DNA of 64,000 nt from Tahibacter sp042701255. Lineage in GTDB: Bacteria > Pseudomonadota > Gammaproteobacteria > Xanthomonadales > Rhodanobacteraceae. Positions within the stretch are counted from its first letter, which is position 1. Every line of letters starts with the position of its first letter. Under the pieces are notes generated by a model. It was not told the DNA's origin. It did not search any database and was given only the letters and a program-made list of their open reading frames with translations. The translations under genes were made by a program, and so were the position numbers. Shown piece after piece: positions 30,201 to 40,047 of this stretch. Location: contig NZ_CP170554.1 in NCBI RefSeq assembly GCF_042701255.1, positions 3,348,001 through 3,412,000 on the forward strand, written 5' to 3'.

Positions 30201-30498
30201 TTCCTCGCTGGATTCGTTCGCGTCCTCGCCGTTCGATGCGCTCAAGATCGACCGCAGCTTCGTGCGCGACATGGAATCCAACCGCCGCCATCGCGCGATC
30301 GTGCGCACGATCTCGGGCTTCGCCGAGGACCTCGGCCTCGCGCTGACCGCCGAAGGCGTGGAAACCCAGGCCCAGGCCGAGCTGCTGCTGGCCATGGGCT
30401 GCAGCACCGCGCAGGGTTTTCTCTACGCGCCGGCGCTGTCGGCCGAGGAGATGGAACAGGTGCTCGCATCCGGATCGGTGCTGCAGCGCCGCGCGTAG
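27253..30498 (+). CDS. Multi-PAS diguanylate cyclase/phosphodiesterase (GGDEF-EAL)
   Basis: About 1080 residues, soluble. Five PAS-type modules come in a row (starts at FRYSASLIVVLDASDGRIVD, YRSLFLAAAEGIYR, YRTLVDNCRDGVFL, YRKLFRHSVVGLFQ and YRTLVEHAQIGVYV). Then a GGDEF domain (THDALTALPNRVLF, RYGGDEFTVL with an intact active site) and an EAL domain (GCEALLRWRHP, IEVTETVF, VVDDFGTGYSSLDSF, LKIDRSFV, AEGVET). Both catalytic motifs look intact, so it may make or break cyclic-di-GMP depending on PAS signals. A TATACT box at 27264 could be a -10 element; then GTG 27292 or 27298 would be the real start and ATG 27253 too early. Confidence 0.93.
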   Translation: MAMAILRESRPCRVTVHGEPHIAAAFRYSASLIVVLDASDGRIVDVSPAVQSALGYDAAELVGQRPIDVGLWRNLDERALLWANLRSQGRLCDQRFEFVARDGRILHVVSNCEMCDLGGRTLVICIGREVGEIARSMQADPDIASYRSLFLAAAEGIYRNLPRGGLIDVNPAMAQIFGYDSPEQMLREFERSARHVYADPDDYERLVEEIQATGVLSNRRSRVRRRDGSLIWISENLRSVQDAGGRLLFYEGSVVDITREVAAAGALRQSEELYRTLVDNCRDGVFLIQRGKVVFINEAMAQMLGYSVDELVGREYMDLVAPESRAAQGQRRVSRESGSREVQDYEIRMLCRDGSRRLVQVRADPVVYDGDIASTGTARDVTEERAQQQALAEAERKYRKLFRHSVVGLFQTGPDGRVVEANAALARLLGYGSRLELLQSLRHIDDLQVESDTYQRVFSLLQANGEVNEEEVRLRRRDGRPIWISLNLHLVRDADGRPQSLEGSIQDITARRDAERALLSSEERYRTLVEHAQIGVYVMRDGRYIYVNQRFAALTGYDERELIGMHWTELTTPQGRQIIDARLEARRRGENLPAEYETVLRRKDGRELRIGVSAGPIRLEDGDYFSGTARDVTERHRFETELEHNATHDALTALPNRVLFERYLTARLHQAHSAGDFDYAVLFLDLDGFKLVNDSLGHAIGDRLLVEITARLRAAVPAGSVLARYGGDEFTVLPPGSCTAAAAEQLAQRLLQALAEPFELGGHRLYSGASLGIVTGRAAYATPEQVLRDADTAMYRAKARGKAAYVVFDEAMHRAARERLRLETDLREAVERAEFRVHYQPLVDLRSGAVVGCEALLRWRHPQRGLLQPPQFLGAAEETGLIVAIDWWVLEQTCHQLRDWQQRYPAFAALRANVNVDDRQFAERDFAGGIGRVLASTGLAASSLAIEVTETVFRAGRGQAEAVLAEVKQLGVSLVVDDFGTGYSSLDSFASSPFDALKIDRSFVRDMESNRRHRAIVRTISGFAEDLGLALTAEGVETQAQAELLLAMGCSTAQGFLYAPALSAEEMEQVLASGSVLQRRA

Positions 30499-30612
30499 CT
30501 CACGGCGAGCGCAGCGAACCGCAACACCTCGGTCTCTCCGCTGCGCAGCGGCTCCCGAAGCATCGGAACCACGACGTTGCGGTTCGCCTGCGGCTCAGCG
30601 CAACCTGCGGAG
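30498..30612. repeat. Dispersed inverted-repeat element, copy B
   Basis: Left arm CGGCGAGCGCAGCGAACCGC (30506 on) and right arm with TTGCGGTTCGCCTGCGGCTC then AGCGCAACCTGCGG are inverted relatives of copy A; the centre contains GCTGCGCAGC. It fills the space between the GGDEF-EAL gene and serC. Confidence 0.65.
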
Positions 30613-30718
30613 CGCCGTTGCCGACGCCACGAATTGCGCCGCGTTTATGCCGAATTGGCCCTATTTCGGCGGTTTCGCTGCGGCATAATCGGCTTTCGCC
30701 TTCGACGGAGACTGTCTC

Positions 30719-31801
30719 TTGAGCCGTGGTCACAATTTCAGTGCCGGTCCCGCGGCGCTGCCGGAAGCCGTGCTGCGCCGGGCCCAGGCGGAAATGCTGG
30801 AATGGGGCGCCAGCGGCGCCTCGGTCATGGAAGTCAGTCATCGCGGCAAGGAATTCATGGCCATGGCCGAGCAGGCCGAGGCCGACCTGCGCGAGCTGCT
30901 CGCCGTTCCTGCCAACTACAAGGTGCTGTTCCTGCAGGGCGGCGCGACCCAGCAGTTCGCGCAGATCCCGATGAATCTCGCGCGCCGCGACCAGCGCGTC
31001 GATTACGTCGTGACCGGCGACTGGGGCGAGAAGGCTGTGCGCGAGGCGCGCTCGCTGGCCCAGGTGCACGTCGCGGCGAGTTCCGCCGCCGGCAACTACA
31101 CGACGCTTCCGCCGCGCGCGGAGTGGGATCTCGATCCGAACGCGGCCTACGTGCACTACACGCCGAACGAAACCATACGCGGCGTGGAATTCTTCGACAT
31201 TCCCGACGTCGGCGACGTGCCGCTGATCGCCGACATGTCCTCGACCATCCTGTCGCGTCCCATCGACGTGTCGCGCTTCGGCCTGATCTATGCCGGCGCA
31301 CAGAAGAACATCGGCCCTTCCGGCATCGTCGTCGTCGTCGTGCGCGAGGATCTGCTCGCACGCTGTCCGGCCGACATGCCGAAGATCTTCAATTTCGCCG
31401 AGCACGCCGCACAGAATTCGCTGCTGAACACGCCGAACACGTTCGGCTGGTATCTCGCGGGCCTGATCTTCCAGTGGCTCAAGGCCGAAGGCGGCCTCAC
31501 CGCCATGGAGCAGCGCAACCGGCGCAAGGCCGAGACCTTGTATCGCTACATCGACGAGTCGGGCTTCTACGCCAACCCGGTGGAGACGGCCGCGCGCTCG
31601 TGGATGAACGTGCCGTTCACCCTGCCGGGCGCCGAGCTCGATGCGACGTTCCTGCAGGAATCCAAGGACGCCGGCCTGCTCGCGCTCAAGGGCCACAAGC
31701 TCGTCGGCGGCATGCGTGCCTCGCTGTACAACGCGGTCACGCAGGACAGCGTCGATGCGCTCGTTGGGTTCATGCGCGATTTTGCGCAGCGCCACGGATG
31801 A
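30719..31801 (+). CDS. serC: Phosphoserine aminotransferase SerC
   Basis: PLP enzyme of serine (and pyridoxine) synthesis that converts 3-phosphohydroxypyruvate to phosphoserine. The 360 residues include NFSAGPAALPEAVL, LFLQGGATQQFAQIP, ADMSSTILSRP and the PLP lysine in YAGAQKNIGPSG. The start is TTG at 30719, supported by GGAG eight bases upstream and by the conserved SRGHNFSAGPA right after it. CATAAT at 30684 is a possible -10. The partner serA is 4 kb away on the opposite strand. Confidence 0.97.
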   Translation: MSRGHNFSAGPAALPEAVLRRAQAEMLEWGASGASVMEVSHRGKEFMAMAEQAEADLRELLAVPANYKVLFLQGGATQQFAQIPMNLARRDQRVDYVVTGDWGEKAVREARSLAQVHVAASSAAGNYTTLPPRAEWDLDPNAAYVHYTPNETIRGVEFFDIPDVGDVPLIADMSSTILSRPIDVSRFGLIYAGAQKNIGPSGIVVVVVREDLLARCPADMPKIFNFAEHAAQNSLLNTPNTFGWYLAGLIFQWLKAEGGLTAMEQRNRRKAETLYRYIDESGFYANPVETAARSWMNVPFTLPGAELDATFLQESKDAGLLALKGHKLVGGMRASLYNAVTQDSVDALVGFMRDFAQRHG

Positions 31802-32065
31802 GGTATTCGCCCGCACGAGCCTGAGCGAATCTCGGAATACGCCAGCTGTCTTTGGCAGAAATTTGCGTCATCCAATCGATACCTGCATCGGTGGCATTCG
31901 AATCTGAAGCGCAATTCGGCGACGAAGGTCCGTACGGTCACGTTTCGGCGTTGAAATGATGGCCGAAGGATGGCGCTGGTGCGCGCAGCATGAAGGGACT
32001 ACGCTCGTTGCCGGGACGGCTTCGTAGCCGTTCAATCTTCACAAAGATGACCAGGAGTGGCGTCG

Positions 32066-32380
32066 ATGAGTGAAACTATCGTCGTGTTGGTCGCTGACAG
32101 CGAAAACGATTCCGTGAAGTCCGCCTTGCCCACGTTCGGCAAGGCACTTGCCAACAAGGCTGTGGAAATAAGTACCGAAGTGGTGACGAACAATATCCAA
32201 CAGTTCGTGCTCAACTTTTCTCCCTTGCTACAGAATACTTCCCAGGACGCTGGCAAGGTCTACATCGACGAAATCGAGCTTTCGCTCGTAGTCACCGCGA
32301 GCGGCGGCATTCAGCTTCTAGGTTCGGCCGTCCAGGCGGGAGTGCAAGCCGGAGTCAAGGTAAAACTCAAACGGCGTTGA
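32066..32380 (+). CDS. Small trypco1-like domain protein
   Basis: 104 residues. ATG 32066 is preferred because AGGAG stands nine bases upstream; GTG 32057 is also possible. An N-terminal helical part (ALANKAVEISTEVVTNNIQQ) is followed by a beta-rich C-terminus, DEIELSLVVTASGGIQLLGS then AGVKVKLKRR. The acidic strand, the small-residue turn and the final strand match the pattern I know for trypsin-co-occurring domain 1 (trypco1, CU044_2847 family), an adaptor-like domain tied to proteases and conflict-type NTPase systems. The match is by eye. No trypsin or NTPase lies nearby; the next gene is a zinc-peptidase-like protein. Base composition is less GC-rich than the flanks. Confidence 0.6.
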   Translation: MSETIVVLVADSENDSVKSALPTFGKALANKAVEISTEVVTNNIQQFVLNFSPLLQNTSQDAGKVYIDEIELSLVVTASGGIQLLGSAVQAGVQAGVKVKLKRR

Positions 32381-32419
32381 GCAGCGATGCCGGAGACGAG
32401 ATTTCCGGTTTTCGTATAG

Positions 32420-32480
32420 CCTGTTTGTACCGAGCCTGCTTTTTACCGAGTCCGTCTGTACTGGGGCCGTTTGTGCCAGG
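32420..32480 (+). repeat. Four degenerate 15-16 base tandem repeats
   Basis: CCTGTTTGTACCGAG, CCTGCTTTTTACCGAG, TCCGTCTGTACTGGG and GCCGTTTGTGCCAGG follow each other without gaps between the trypco1-like gene and the metallopeptidase gene. They could be iterated binding sites. Confidence 0.7.
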
Positions 32481-32537
32481 GACGAGCGGTTCTTCGCATG
32501 AACTCCGCTGTCACCGAAGCCGACTATCGGGGAACTC

Positions 32538-33806
32538 ATGCTGACAAACGCCGAAATGGCTCTGGCCAAGCGCAAAGCGGCGCATCCGCTACCGGCTCGT
32601 ACGCGGGAGGTCAGGCTCGATGTGGCGCAAAGACTCGGCGTCGACGTCGATGACCTGCCTCCCGATTCGGACAGGGCAGAGCCACTGCTCCATATTTTGT
32701 TGGAGAGTGTTCCTGAGCCGGTCCGCGGGTTGATCAAGGCAAGGCAGGTCGTCGTCGGAGAAGTGTCTGCCCCAGGTCCCGGAGCGCACGTCTATTCCGA
32801 AGGCGGCGGGTTCGTCGTGGTCCTTCATTCGGAACTGTTTGAGTTTCTTTTTCGAATCGTGCGGGCATTCAGCTCGGCACTCTTTCGAGCCGAAGGCAGC
32901 GAGCCTCAGCACGGCATCGAATTGCCGAGACTGGCGCGAGTCATTGCTGAAATCTTTTTCTGGTACGAGCGTTACAATATCGTGTTCGGGTCCGACTACG
33001 ACATCACCATCGATCAGATCAAGCTGGGTGGTTTGATCACACGGGACGCCGAGCTGTTCTTGTTAGCACATGAATTGAGCCATGTGATCGTTGCCGTCGG
33101 AAGATCCGACGGCAGACTCCGGCAGGAGCTCTCTGCGACCGATGAGGAATCGTTCGCCGATGCCATTGCCGTTCAGTTGTTGATGAGCTCAGTAGCGCAG
33201 CCGGTTCATGGATTTCGACTGGCGCTTTGCATGGCCGGAGTGGAAGTTGCGCTGCAGATCTGGCGAATACTCGCGATGCTGGGCGTTTCCGTCGAGTCCG
33301 GAGTGCATCCTCCGAGCGAGACCCGATTAGGCGTTATCCGCGGCGCTTGTAGGCGCTTCTTTCCAGATGAACAAAGCTACGAGGCCGCGGCCCAGATTGC
33401 CGATGTATTCGAGAAGGTGTTCGATCGAGTCGCCGAAATTATTTTGAATCCTGCTGAACAGGCGGCTGTCTACGCGGCGGAGGCTGCCGACCTGATCGAT
33501 CGTATCCATCGGCTGATCGGCGAATGCAGCGCCGGCGAGAGCCCCGACTACTTTCGATTCATGCATGAGATGTCCGTGCTGCTCGACGAGGGCTATCCCG
33601 AGATGGTGATCGAGAAGGTCTTCAACACCTACGGCCGCGCGCTGTTTGATCCATCGACGAAAGACCTCCCGGCAACAGAGCAGAAGAAAATATTTTTCGG
33701 GTACAAGTTGCTGTTTCGCTTGACGCAAGAGACCAACGATCCGGCATTTGATGTGCTGCATCAGGAGTTGACGAAATTCTCGGGGGCGGCGCAGATGCCG
33801 ATCTAG
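32538..33806 (+). CDS. HExxH zinc-metallopeptidase-like protein of the accessory island
   Basis: 422 residues, no signal peptide. FLLAHELSHVIVAV holds a zincin HExxH motif (His178, Glu179, His182). About 20 residues on, DEESFADAIAVQLLM supplies a likely third ligand (Glu203 or Glu204) in an ExxAD context similar in spacing to ImmA/IrrE-type and other gluzincin peptidases. The N-terminal 150 residues and the helical C-terminal 200 residues match nothing I recognise. GGGGAA precedes ATG 32538. With the upstream trypco1-like gene it forms a two-gene cassette, separated by 157 bases with tandem repeats. Lower GC and different codon use than the neighbours suggest horizontal transfer. Function unproven. 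Confidence 0.65.
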   Translation: MLTNAEMALAKRKAAHPLPARTREVRLDVAQRLGVDVDDLPPDSDRAEPLLHILLESVPEPVRGLIKARQVVVGEVSAPGPGAHVYSEGGGFVVVLHSELFEFLFRIVRAFSSALFRAEGSEPQHGIELPRLARVIAEIFFWYERYNIVFGSDYDITIDQIKLGGLITRDAELFLLAHELSHVIVAVGRSDGRLRQELSATDEESFADAIAVQLLMSSVAQPVHGFRLALCMAGVEVALQIWRILAMLGVSVESGVHPPSETRLGVIRGACRRFFPDEQSYEAAAQIADVFEKVFDRVAEIILNPAEQAAVYAAEAADLIDRIHRLIGECSAGESPDYFRFMHEMSVLLDEGYPEMVIEKVFNTYGRALFDPSTKDLPATEQKKIFFGYKLLFRLTQETNDPAFDVLHQELTKFSGAAQMPI

Positions 33807-34179
33807 TGCCATGCCCCTGAAACGAACTCGAAGCTCCTGCGGGAACTGACTCCGAGATCGGGCGACGGAGCAAGCCATGCAGTGAGATGGAGAGGGCTGG
33901 TCGTGACGTATCGAGGCGAACGCCCCTGAGTAGTCTTCGATAGCTGCTGGCGCGACAGAGCTTGGGCGTCGCCGCAATGCGAGCGCGTACGGCCGGAGTC
34001 TCTGCTCCTGCTTCTTGCGCACCGAACAAGGTGGCGCGATGGCTGCGAGATGTTCGCGGTTGCTCAGGAGTCTGCATCTATCGGGTTGTGTGTCGGCATA
34101 GCTCGTGCGACGGCGAGCATGATGTTGCGGTTCGCTTGGCTCACCGCAACCTACGGCCACCCACCTGCGCGGACTCGAC
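33807..34179. other. Gene-free stretch at the island edge with repeat copy C
   Basis: No gene is supported here. Bases 34121-34156 carry the arm of the dispersed repeat family (GATGTTGCGGTTCGCTTGGC then TCACCGCAACCTACGG), itself a GTTGCGGT/ACCGCAAC hairpin. It lies directly before the end of the ABC-F gene. Confidence 0.6.
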
Positions 34180-35775
<1,596 letters not shown>

Positions 35776-35999
35776 GGGAGCAGCCGGAGGGGCAAAGCCT
35801 GCGATTCTAGCAAGCGGCGCGGTCTGCCGTCCGGCCGTCTGCGGTGCAGGCCGCTTCGGATGGCCGGCTGGCGGGCCGGCGCCAGGCGTCTGCGCGGCGG
35901 TCTCTGCAGCGGAGCGCAGACCGGACGCCCGCTACGCAGACATCGGCTCATGCGCCGCGGGGCGAGTGGCCCCGCGGCGAACACGAGCCGCGGCGTACC

Positions 36000-37235
36000 T
36001 CAATAAAGAACGCGGGCGCGCAGGGTGCCCGGAATCGTCGCGAGCGCATCCTTGAGCGCGGCCGCGCGTTCCTCGGGCATGGACACGTCGATGACGACGT
36101 AGCCGACCTGCGGATCGGTCTGCAGGTACTGGCCGTCGATGTTGACGTTCTCGCGCGAGAACAGCTCGTTGATGCGCGAGAGCATGCCGGGCACGTTCCG
36201 GTGGATGTGCAGCAGGCGGCGGCTGTGCGGATGCTCCGGCAGCGAGGCCTCGGGGAAATTGACCGCCGACAGCGTCGAGCCGTTGTCGCTGTAGCGCACG
36301 AGCTTGGAGGCGACCTCGATGCCGATGTTGTCCTGGGCTTCCAGGGTGCTGCCGCCGATGTGCGGCGTCAGGATCACGTTGTCCATGCCGACCAGCGGCG
36401 AGACGAACGCGTCGTCGTTGCCCTTGGGCTCGACCGGGAACACGTCGACCGCAGCACCCGACAGATGACCGCTGCGCAATGCTGCCGCAAGCGCGTCGAT
36501 GTCGACGACCGTGCCGCGCGAGGCGTTGATCAGCGCGCTGCCCGGGCGCATGCGCGAGAGCTGTTCGGCACCGATCATGAGCTGGGTCGCCGGCGTCTCG
36601 GGTACGTGCAGGGTCACGATGTCGGCGCGGCCGAGCAGGTCGTTGAGGCTCAGCGCCGAGCGGGCGTTGCCGAGCGCGAGCTTGGTCTCGATGTCGTGAT
36701 AGATCACGCGCATGCCCAGCGCTTCGGCGAGCAGGCCGACCTGGGTGCCGATATGACCGTAACCGACGATGCCGAGCACCTTGTCGCGGACCTCGAAGCT
36801 GCCGGCCGCGGACTTGGACCAGCCGCCGCGATGGCATTCGGCATTTTTCTGCGGAATCCGGCGCATCAGCAGGATGGCTTCGGCGATGACCAGCTCGGCG
36901 ACGCTGCGCGTGTTGGAGTAGGGCGCATTGAACACCGGAACGCCGGCGGCCTTCGCGGCGGCGAGGTCGACCTGGTTGGTGCCGATGCAGAAGCAGCCGA
37001 TCGCGATCAGGCGCTTGGCGTGTTCGAGCACGTCGGCGGTCAGCTGGCTGCGCGAGCGGATGCCGATCAGGTGGGCTTCGGCGATGCGTTGCTTGAGCTC
37101 GGCCTCGGGCAGGGATTTTTCGTGGAATTCGATCTGCGAATAGCCGGCGTTGTGGAAGGTCTCGACGGCACTGCGGCTCACACCCTCGAGCAACAGCACG
37201 CGGATGTCCTGCTTGGGGTAAGACGTCTTCTTCAT
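36000..37235 (-). CDS. serA: D-3-phosphoglycerate dehydrogenase SerA
   Basis: First enzyme of serine synthesis, NAD-dependent; many homologues use 2-oxoglutarate as a co-substrate and make D-2-hydroxyglutarate. The 411 residues include the Rossmann motif GIVGYGHIGTQVG, catalytic Arg/Glu/His in INASRGTVVDIDAL and TPHIGGSTLEAQ, and a C-terminal ACT domain (HIHRNVPGMLSRINELF) for serine feedback, as in the E. coli type. A divergent D-2-hydroxyglutarate dehydrogenase-like gene starts 156 bases away. Confidence 0.97.
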   Translation of the reverse strand: MKKTSYPKQDIRVLLLEGVSRSAVETFHNAGYSQIEFHEKSLPEAELKQRIAEAHLIGIRSRSQLTADVLEHAKRLIAIGCFCIGTNQVDLAAAKAAGVPVFNAPYSNTRSVAELVIAEAILLMRRIPQKNAECHRGGWSKSAAGSFEVRDKVLGIVGYGHIGTQVGLLAEALGMRVIYHDIETKLALGNARSALSLNDLLGRADIVTLHVPETPATQLMIGAEQLSRMRPGSALINASRGTVVDIDALAAALRSGHLSGAAVDVFPVEPKGNDDAFVSPLVGMDNVILTPHIGGSTLEAQDNIGIEVASKLVRYSDNGSTLSAVNFPEASLPEHPHSRRLLHIHRNVPGMLSRINELFSRENVNIDGQYLQTDPQVGYVVIDVSMPEERAAALKDALATIPGTLRARVLY

Positions 37236-37391
37236 TGTTTGATCGCGTCAGGAAATTGAGGTAGGGGCTCAAGCCGCGCCGGCGGTCATGAAGCAGCAAC
37301 TATGCGCTCGAGTCCGAGTCTGCCGCAATGCAACACTGGACGGCTAATGACATCGCTGGCAGGCTCGCCGGACCCTGCGAGACGAGCCTGC

Positions 37392-38774
37392 ATGAACACC
37401 TCCACCCTTGATGCGCTGCGCCAGGCGCTGCCGGGACTGAAGCTCCTGAGCGAGCCGGCCGACCTCGAACATTACGGCCGCGACTGGACCCGCCGCTGGA
37501 CGCCGGCGCCGCTGGCGATCGCGCTGCCGGCCACTGCGGAAGAGATCCAGGCCGTGGTGCGCTGGGCCAACCTCCACGGCGTGGCCATCGTGCCGTCGGG
37601 CGGGCGCACGGGGCTGTCCGGCGGCGCGGTCGCGGCGAACGGCGAACTCGTCGTGAGCCTCGAGCGCATGAACCGCGTCGTCGGCTTCGACGCAGTGGAC
37701 CGCACGCTGACCGTGCAGCCGGGCATCGCGCTGGAAGCCGTGCACAACGCGGCGCGCGAACGCGGTCTGATCTATCCGGTGGATTTCGGCGCGCGCGGCT
37801 CCTGCCAGATCGGCGGCAACATCGCGACGAACGCCGGCGGCATCCGCGTGATCCGCTACGGCAATACGCGCAACTGGATCGCTGGCCTGGACGTGATCAC
37901 CGGCAGCGGCGAGCGGCTCAGCCTCAATCGCGGCCTGATCAAGAACGCGACCGGCTACGACCTGCGCCATCTGTTCATCGGCTCGGAAGGCACCCTCGGC
38001 ATCGTCGTCGAAGCGACCCTCGCACTGACCGATGCGCCGCCGCCGTCGCAGGTGCTGCTGTTCGCGGTGCCGCACATGGACGCGCTGATGCAGGTGTTCG
38101 GCGCCTGCCGCTCGCGCCTGACCCTCAGCGCGTTCGAGTTCTTCACCGACCGCGCGCTGCATCACGTCGTCGCCCACGGCGCGCAGAATCCGTTCGCCGG
38201 GATCTCGCCGTACTACGTCGTCACCGAGTTCGACGCGGAGCAGGAAGCGCAGCAGACCGAAGCGCTGGCCGTGTTCGAATACTGTCTGGAGCGCGGCTGG
38301 GTGACCGACGGCGTCATCGCTCAGAGCGAGGCGCAGGCGAAGAGCCTCTGGCGCCTGCGCGAAGGCATCACCGAAAGCCTTGCGCCGCACAAGCCCTACA
38401 AGAACGACATTTCCGTGCGCATCGCCGCGGTGCCGGGGTTCCTGCACGACATGCAGGCGCTGCTGAGCCGCGAATATCCGGACTTCGACGTGGTCTGGTT
38501 CGGCCACATCGGCGACGGCAACCTGCACATCAACATCGTCAAGCCGGACGGCTACGACTATGCCGCGTTCATCGCCGAATGCGAGCGCGTGACCGAGCGG
38601 CTCTGCGAGGTACTGCAGGTTCACGGCGGCAGCATCTCGGCCGAGCACGGCATCGGCCTGGTCAAGAAGCCGTATCTGGGCAGCGCGCGCAGCGCCGAGG
38701 AGATCGCGCTGATGCGCGGCATCCGCACCGTGTTCGATCCGAACGGCATCATGAATCCGGGCAAGTTGTTCTGA
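37392..38774 (+). CDS. FAD-linked D-2-hydroxyglutarate dehydrogenase-like oxidoreductase
   Basis: 460 residues of the vanillyl-alcohol oxidase/D-lactate dehydrogenase superfamily. FAD-binding segments are VPSGGRTGLSGGAV, GSCQIGGNIATNAGG and IGSEGTLGIV; the substrate domain has WFGHIGDGNLHINIV and SAEHGIGLVKK. In pseudomonads an enzyme of this kind removes the D-2-hydroxyglutarate made by SerA and so pulls the reaction forward; the divergent position beside serA fits that role. Glycolate or D-lactate oxidation remain alternatives. ATG 37392 starts MNTSTLDALRQALPG; longer starts lack family match. Confidence 0.85.
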   Translation: MNTSTLDALRQALPGLKLLSEPADLEHYGRDWTRRWTPAPLAIALPATAEEIQAVVRWANLHGVAIVPSGGRTGLSGGAVAANGELVVSLERMNRVVGFDAVDRTLTVQPGIALEAVHNAARERGLIYPVDFGARGSCQIGGNIATNAGGIRVIRYGNTRNWIAGLDVITGSGERLSLNRGLIKNATGYDLRHLFIGSEGTLGIVVEATLALTDAPPPSQVLLFAVPHMDALMQVFGACRSRLTLSAFEFFTDRALHHVVAHGAQNPFAGISPYYVVTEFDAEQEAQQTEALAVFEYCLERGWVTDGVIAQSEAQAKSLWRLREGITESLAPHKPYKNDISVRIAAVPGFLHDMQALLSREYPDFDVVWFGHIGDGNLHINIVKPDGYDYAAFIAECERVTERLCEVLQVHGGSISAEHGIGLVKKPYLGSARSAEEIALMRGIRTVFDPNGIMNPGKLF

Positions 38775-38946
38775 CCGGACATCGGGGAACGGGTTCTTGC
38801 CGTTCTCCGACCGGACCGCGCAGGGACGGCATGCGCGTGTTTTTCGCCGGTTTTCCGCCGTTACCGGCTGCGCATATCGCGCATCCGCATATGAACCGGC
38901 GCGACCGGGTCGCGTATAAGCTGGACTGTCGAAATTCGAGACCGCA

Positions 38947-40047
38947 ATGAACAGTGAACAGGAAACCCCGCTGAATCTCGCCCAGACGCGCGCGCGCATC
39001 GACGCGATTGACCGCGAGATCCAGCAGCTCATCGCCGAGCGTGCGCGCTGGGCACAGCAGGTCGGCAAGGCCAAGGGCGAACTCAAGGCCGCCGTGGACT
39101 ACTACCGCCCCGAGCGCGAGGCGCAGGTGCTGCGCATGGTCGTGGACCGCAACTCCGGCGGCCCGCTGAGCAACGAGGAAATGGTGCGGCTGTTCCGCGA
39201 GATCATGTCCGCCTGCCTCGCTCAGCAGGAACCGCTGAAGATCGGCTTCCTCGGCCCCGAAGGCACCTTCAGCCAGCAGGCCGTGCTCAAGCACTTCGGT
39301 CACTCGATCAAGGGACTGCCGCTGGCGACCATCGACGAGGTGTTCCAGGAAGTCGCCGCGGGTCACGCGGACTTCGGCGTCGTGCCGATCGAGAACTCCA
39401 GCGAAGGCACGGTCAATTCCTCGCTGGATCTGTTCGTGACCTCGCCGCTGAAGATCTGCGGCGAGATCGAGCTGCGCGTGCATCAGCACCTGCTCGCGCG
39501 CACGACGCGGCTCGAAGATATCGAACGCGTCTACTCGCATCCGCAGTCGCTGGGCCAGTGCAAGGCCTGGCTGCGTGCGAACCTGCCGAAGGCCGAGCGC
39601 ATTCCGGTGTCGAGCAATGCCGAGGCCGCGCGGCGTGCGCGCAATGCCGACGACGCCGCGGCGATCGCCGGCGAGACCGCGGCGCATGTCTACGGCCTCA
39701 AGGTGCTCGCACGCTCGATCGAGGACCGCCCCGACAACACCACGCGCTTCTTCGTGATCGGCCGCGAGCTGTTCCCGACCTCGGGCCACGACAAGACCTC
39801 GCTGCTGATGTCGGTCAAGGACAAGCCCGGCGCGCTGTACGAGCTGCTGACGCCGTTCGCCGACCAGGGCCTGTCGATGACCAAGATCGAATCGCGCCCG
39901 GCCCGCACGGGCAAGTGGGAATACGTGTTCTTCGTCGAGATCGAAGGTCATGTCGAGGATGAGCGCGTGGCGGCCGCGATCGAGCAGGCCAGCGCACGGG
40001 CGGCCGAGGTCAAGGTGCTCGGCTCCTACCCGGTGGCGCTGCTGTGA
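38947..40047 (+). CDS. pheA: Bifunctional chorismate mutase/prephenate dehydratase PheA
   Basis: Makes phenylpyruvate from chorismate. An AroQ-type mutase is at residues ~10-95 (ARIDAIDREIQQLIAERARW), the dehydratase at ~98-275 (IGFLGPEGTFSQQAV, PIENSSEGTVNSSLDL, and the catalytic Thr in DNTTRFFVIG), and the ACT domain at ~285-360 (KPGALYELLTPFADQGL, IESRPARTGKWEY), which holds the GAL and ESRP motifs of phenylalanine feedback. TATAAG at 38915 is a possible -10. Overlaps the next gene by GTGA. Confidence 0.98.
   Translation: MNSEQETPLNLAQTRARIDAIDREIQQLIAERARWAQQVGKAKGELKAAVDYYRPEREAQVLRMVVDRNSGGPLSNEEMVRLFREIMSACLAQQEPLKIGFLGPEGTFSQQAVLKHFGHSIKGLPLATIDEVFQEVAAGHADFGVVPIENSSEGTVNSSLDLFVTSPLKICGEIELRVHQHLLARTTRLEDIERVYSHPQSLGQCKAWLRANLPKAERIPVSSNAEAARRARNADDAAAIAGETAAHVYGLKVLARSIEDRPDNTTRFFVIGRELFPTSGHDKTSLLMSVKDKPGALYELLTPFADQGLSMTKIESRPARTGKWEYVFFVEIEGHVEDERVAAAIEQASARAAEVKVLGSYPVALL

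Noticed and set aside
27193..30291. 1032-codon open frame opposite the GGDEF-EAL gene
   Set aside because: Shadow of a clear PAS/GGDEF/EAL protein.
36000..37235. Unusual use of serA as a 2-hydroxyacid dehydrogenase of other type
   Set aside because: The C-terminal ACT domain and full motif set fit phosphoglycerate dehydrogenase.
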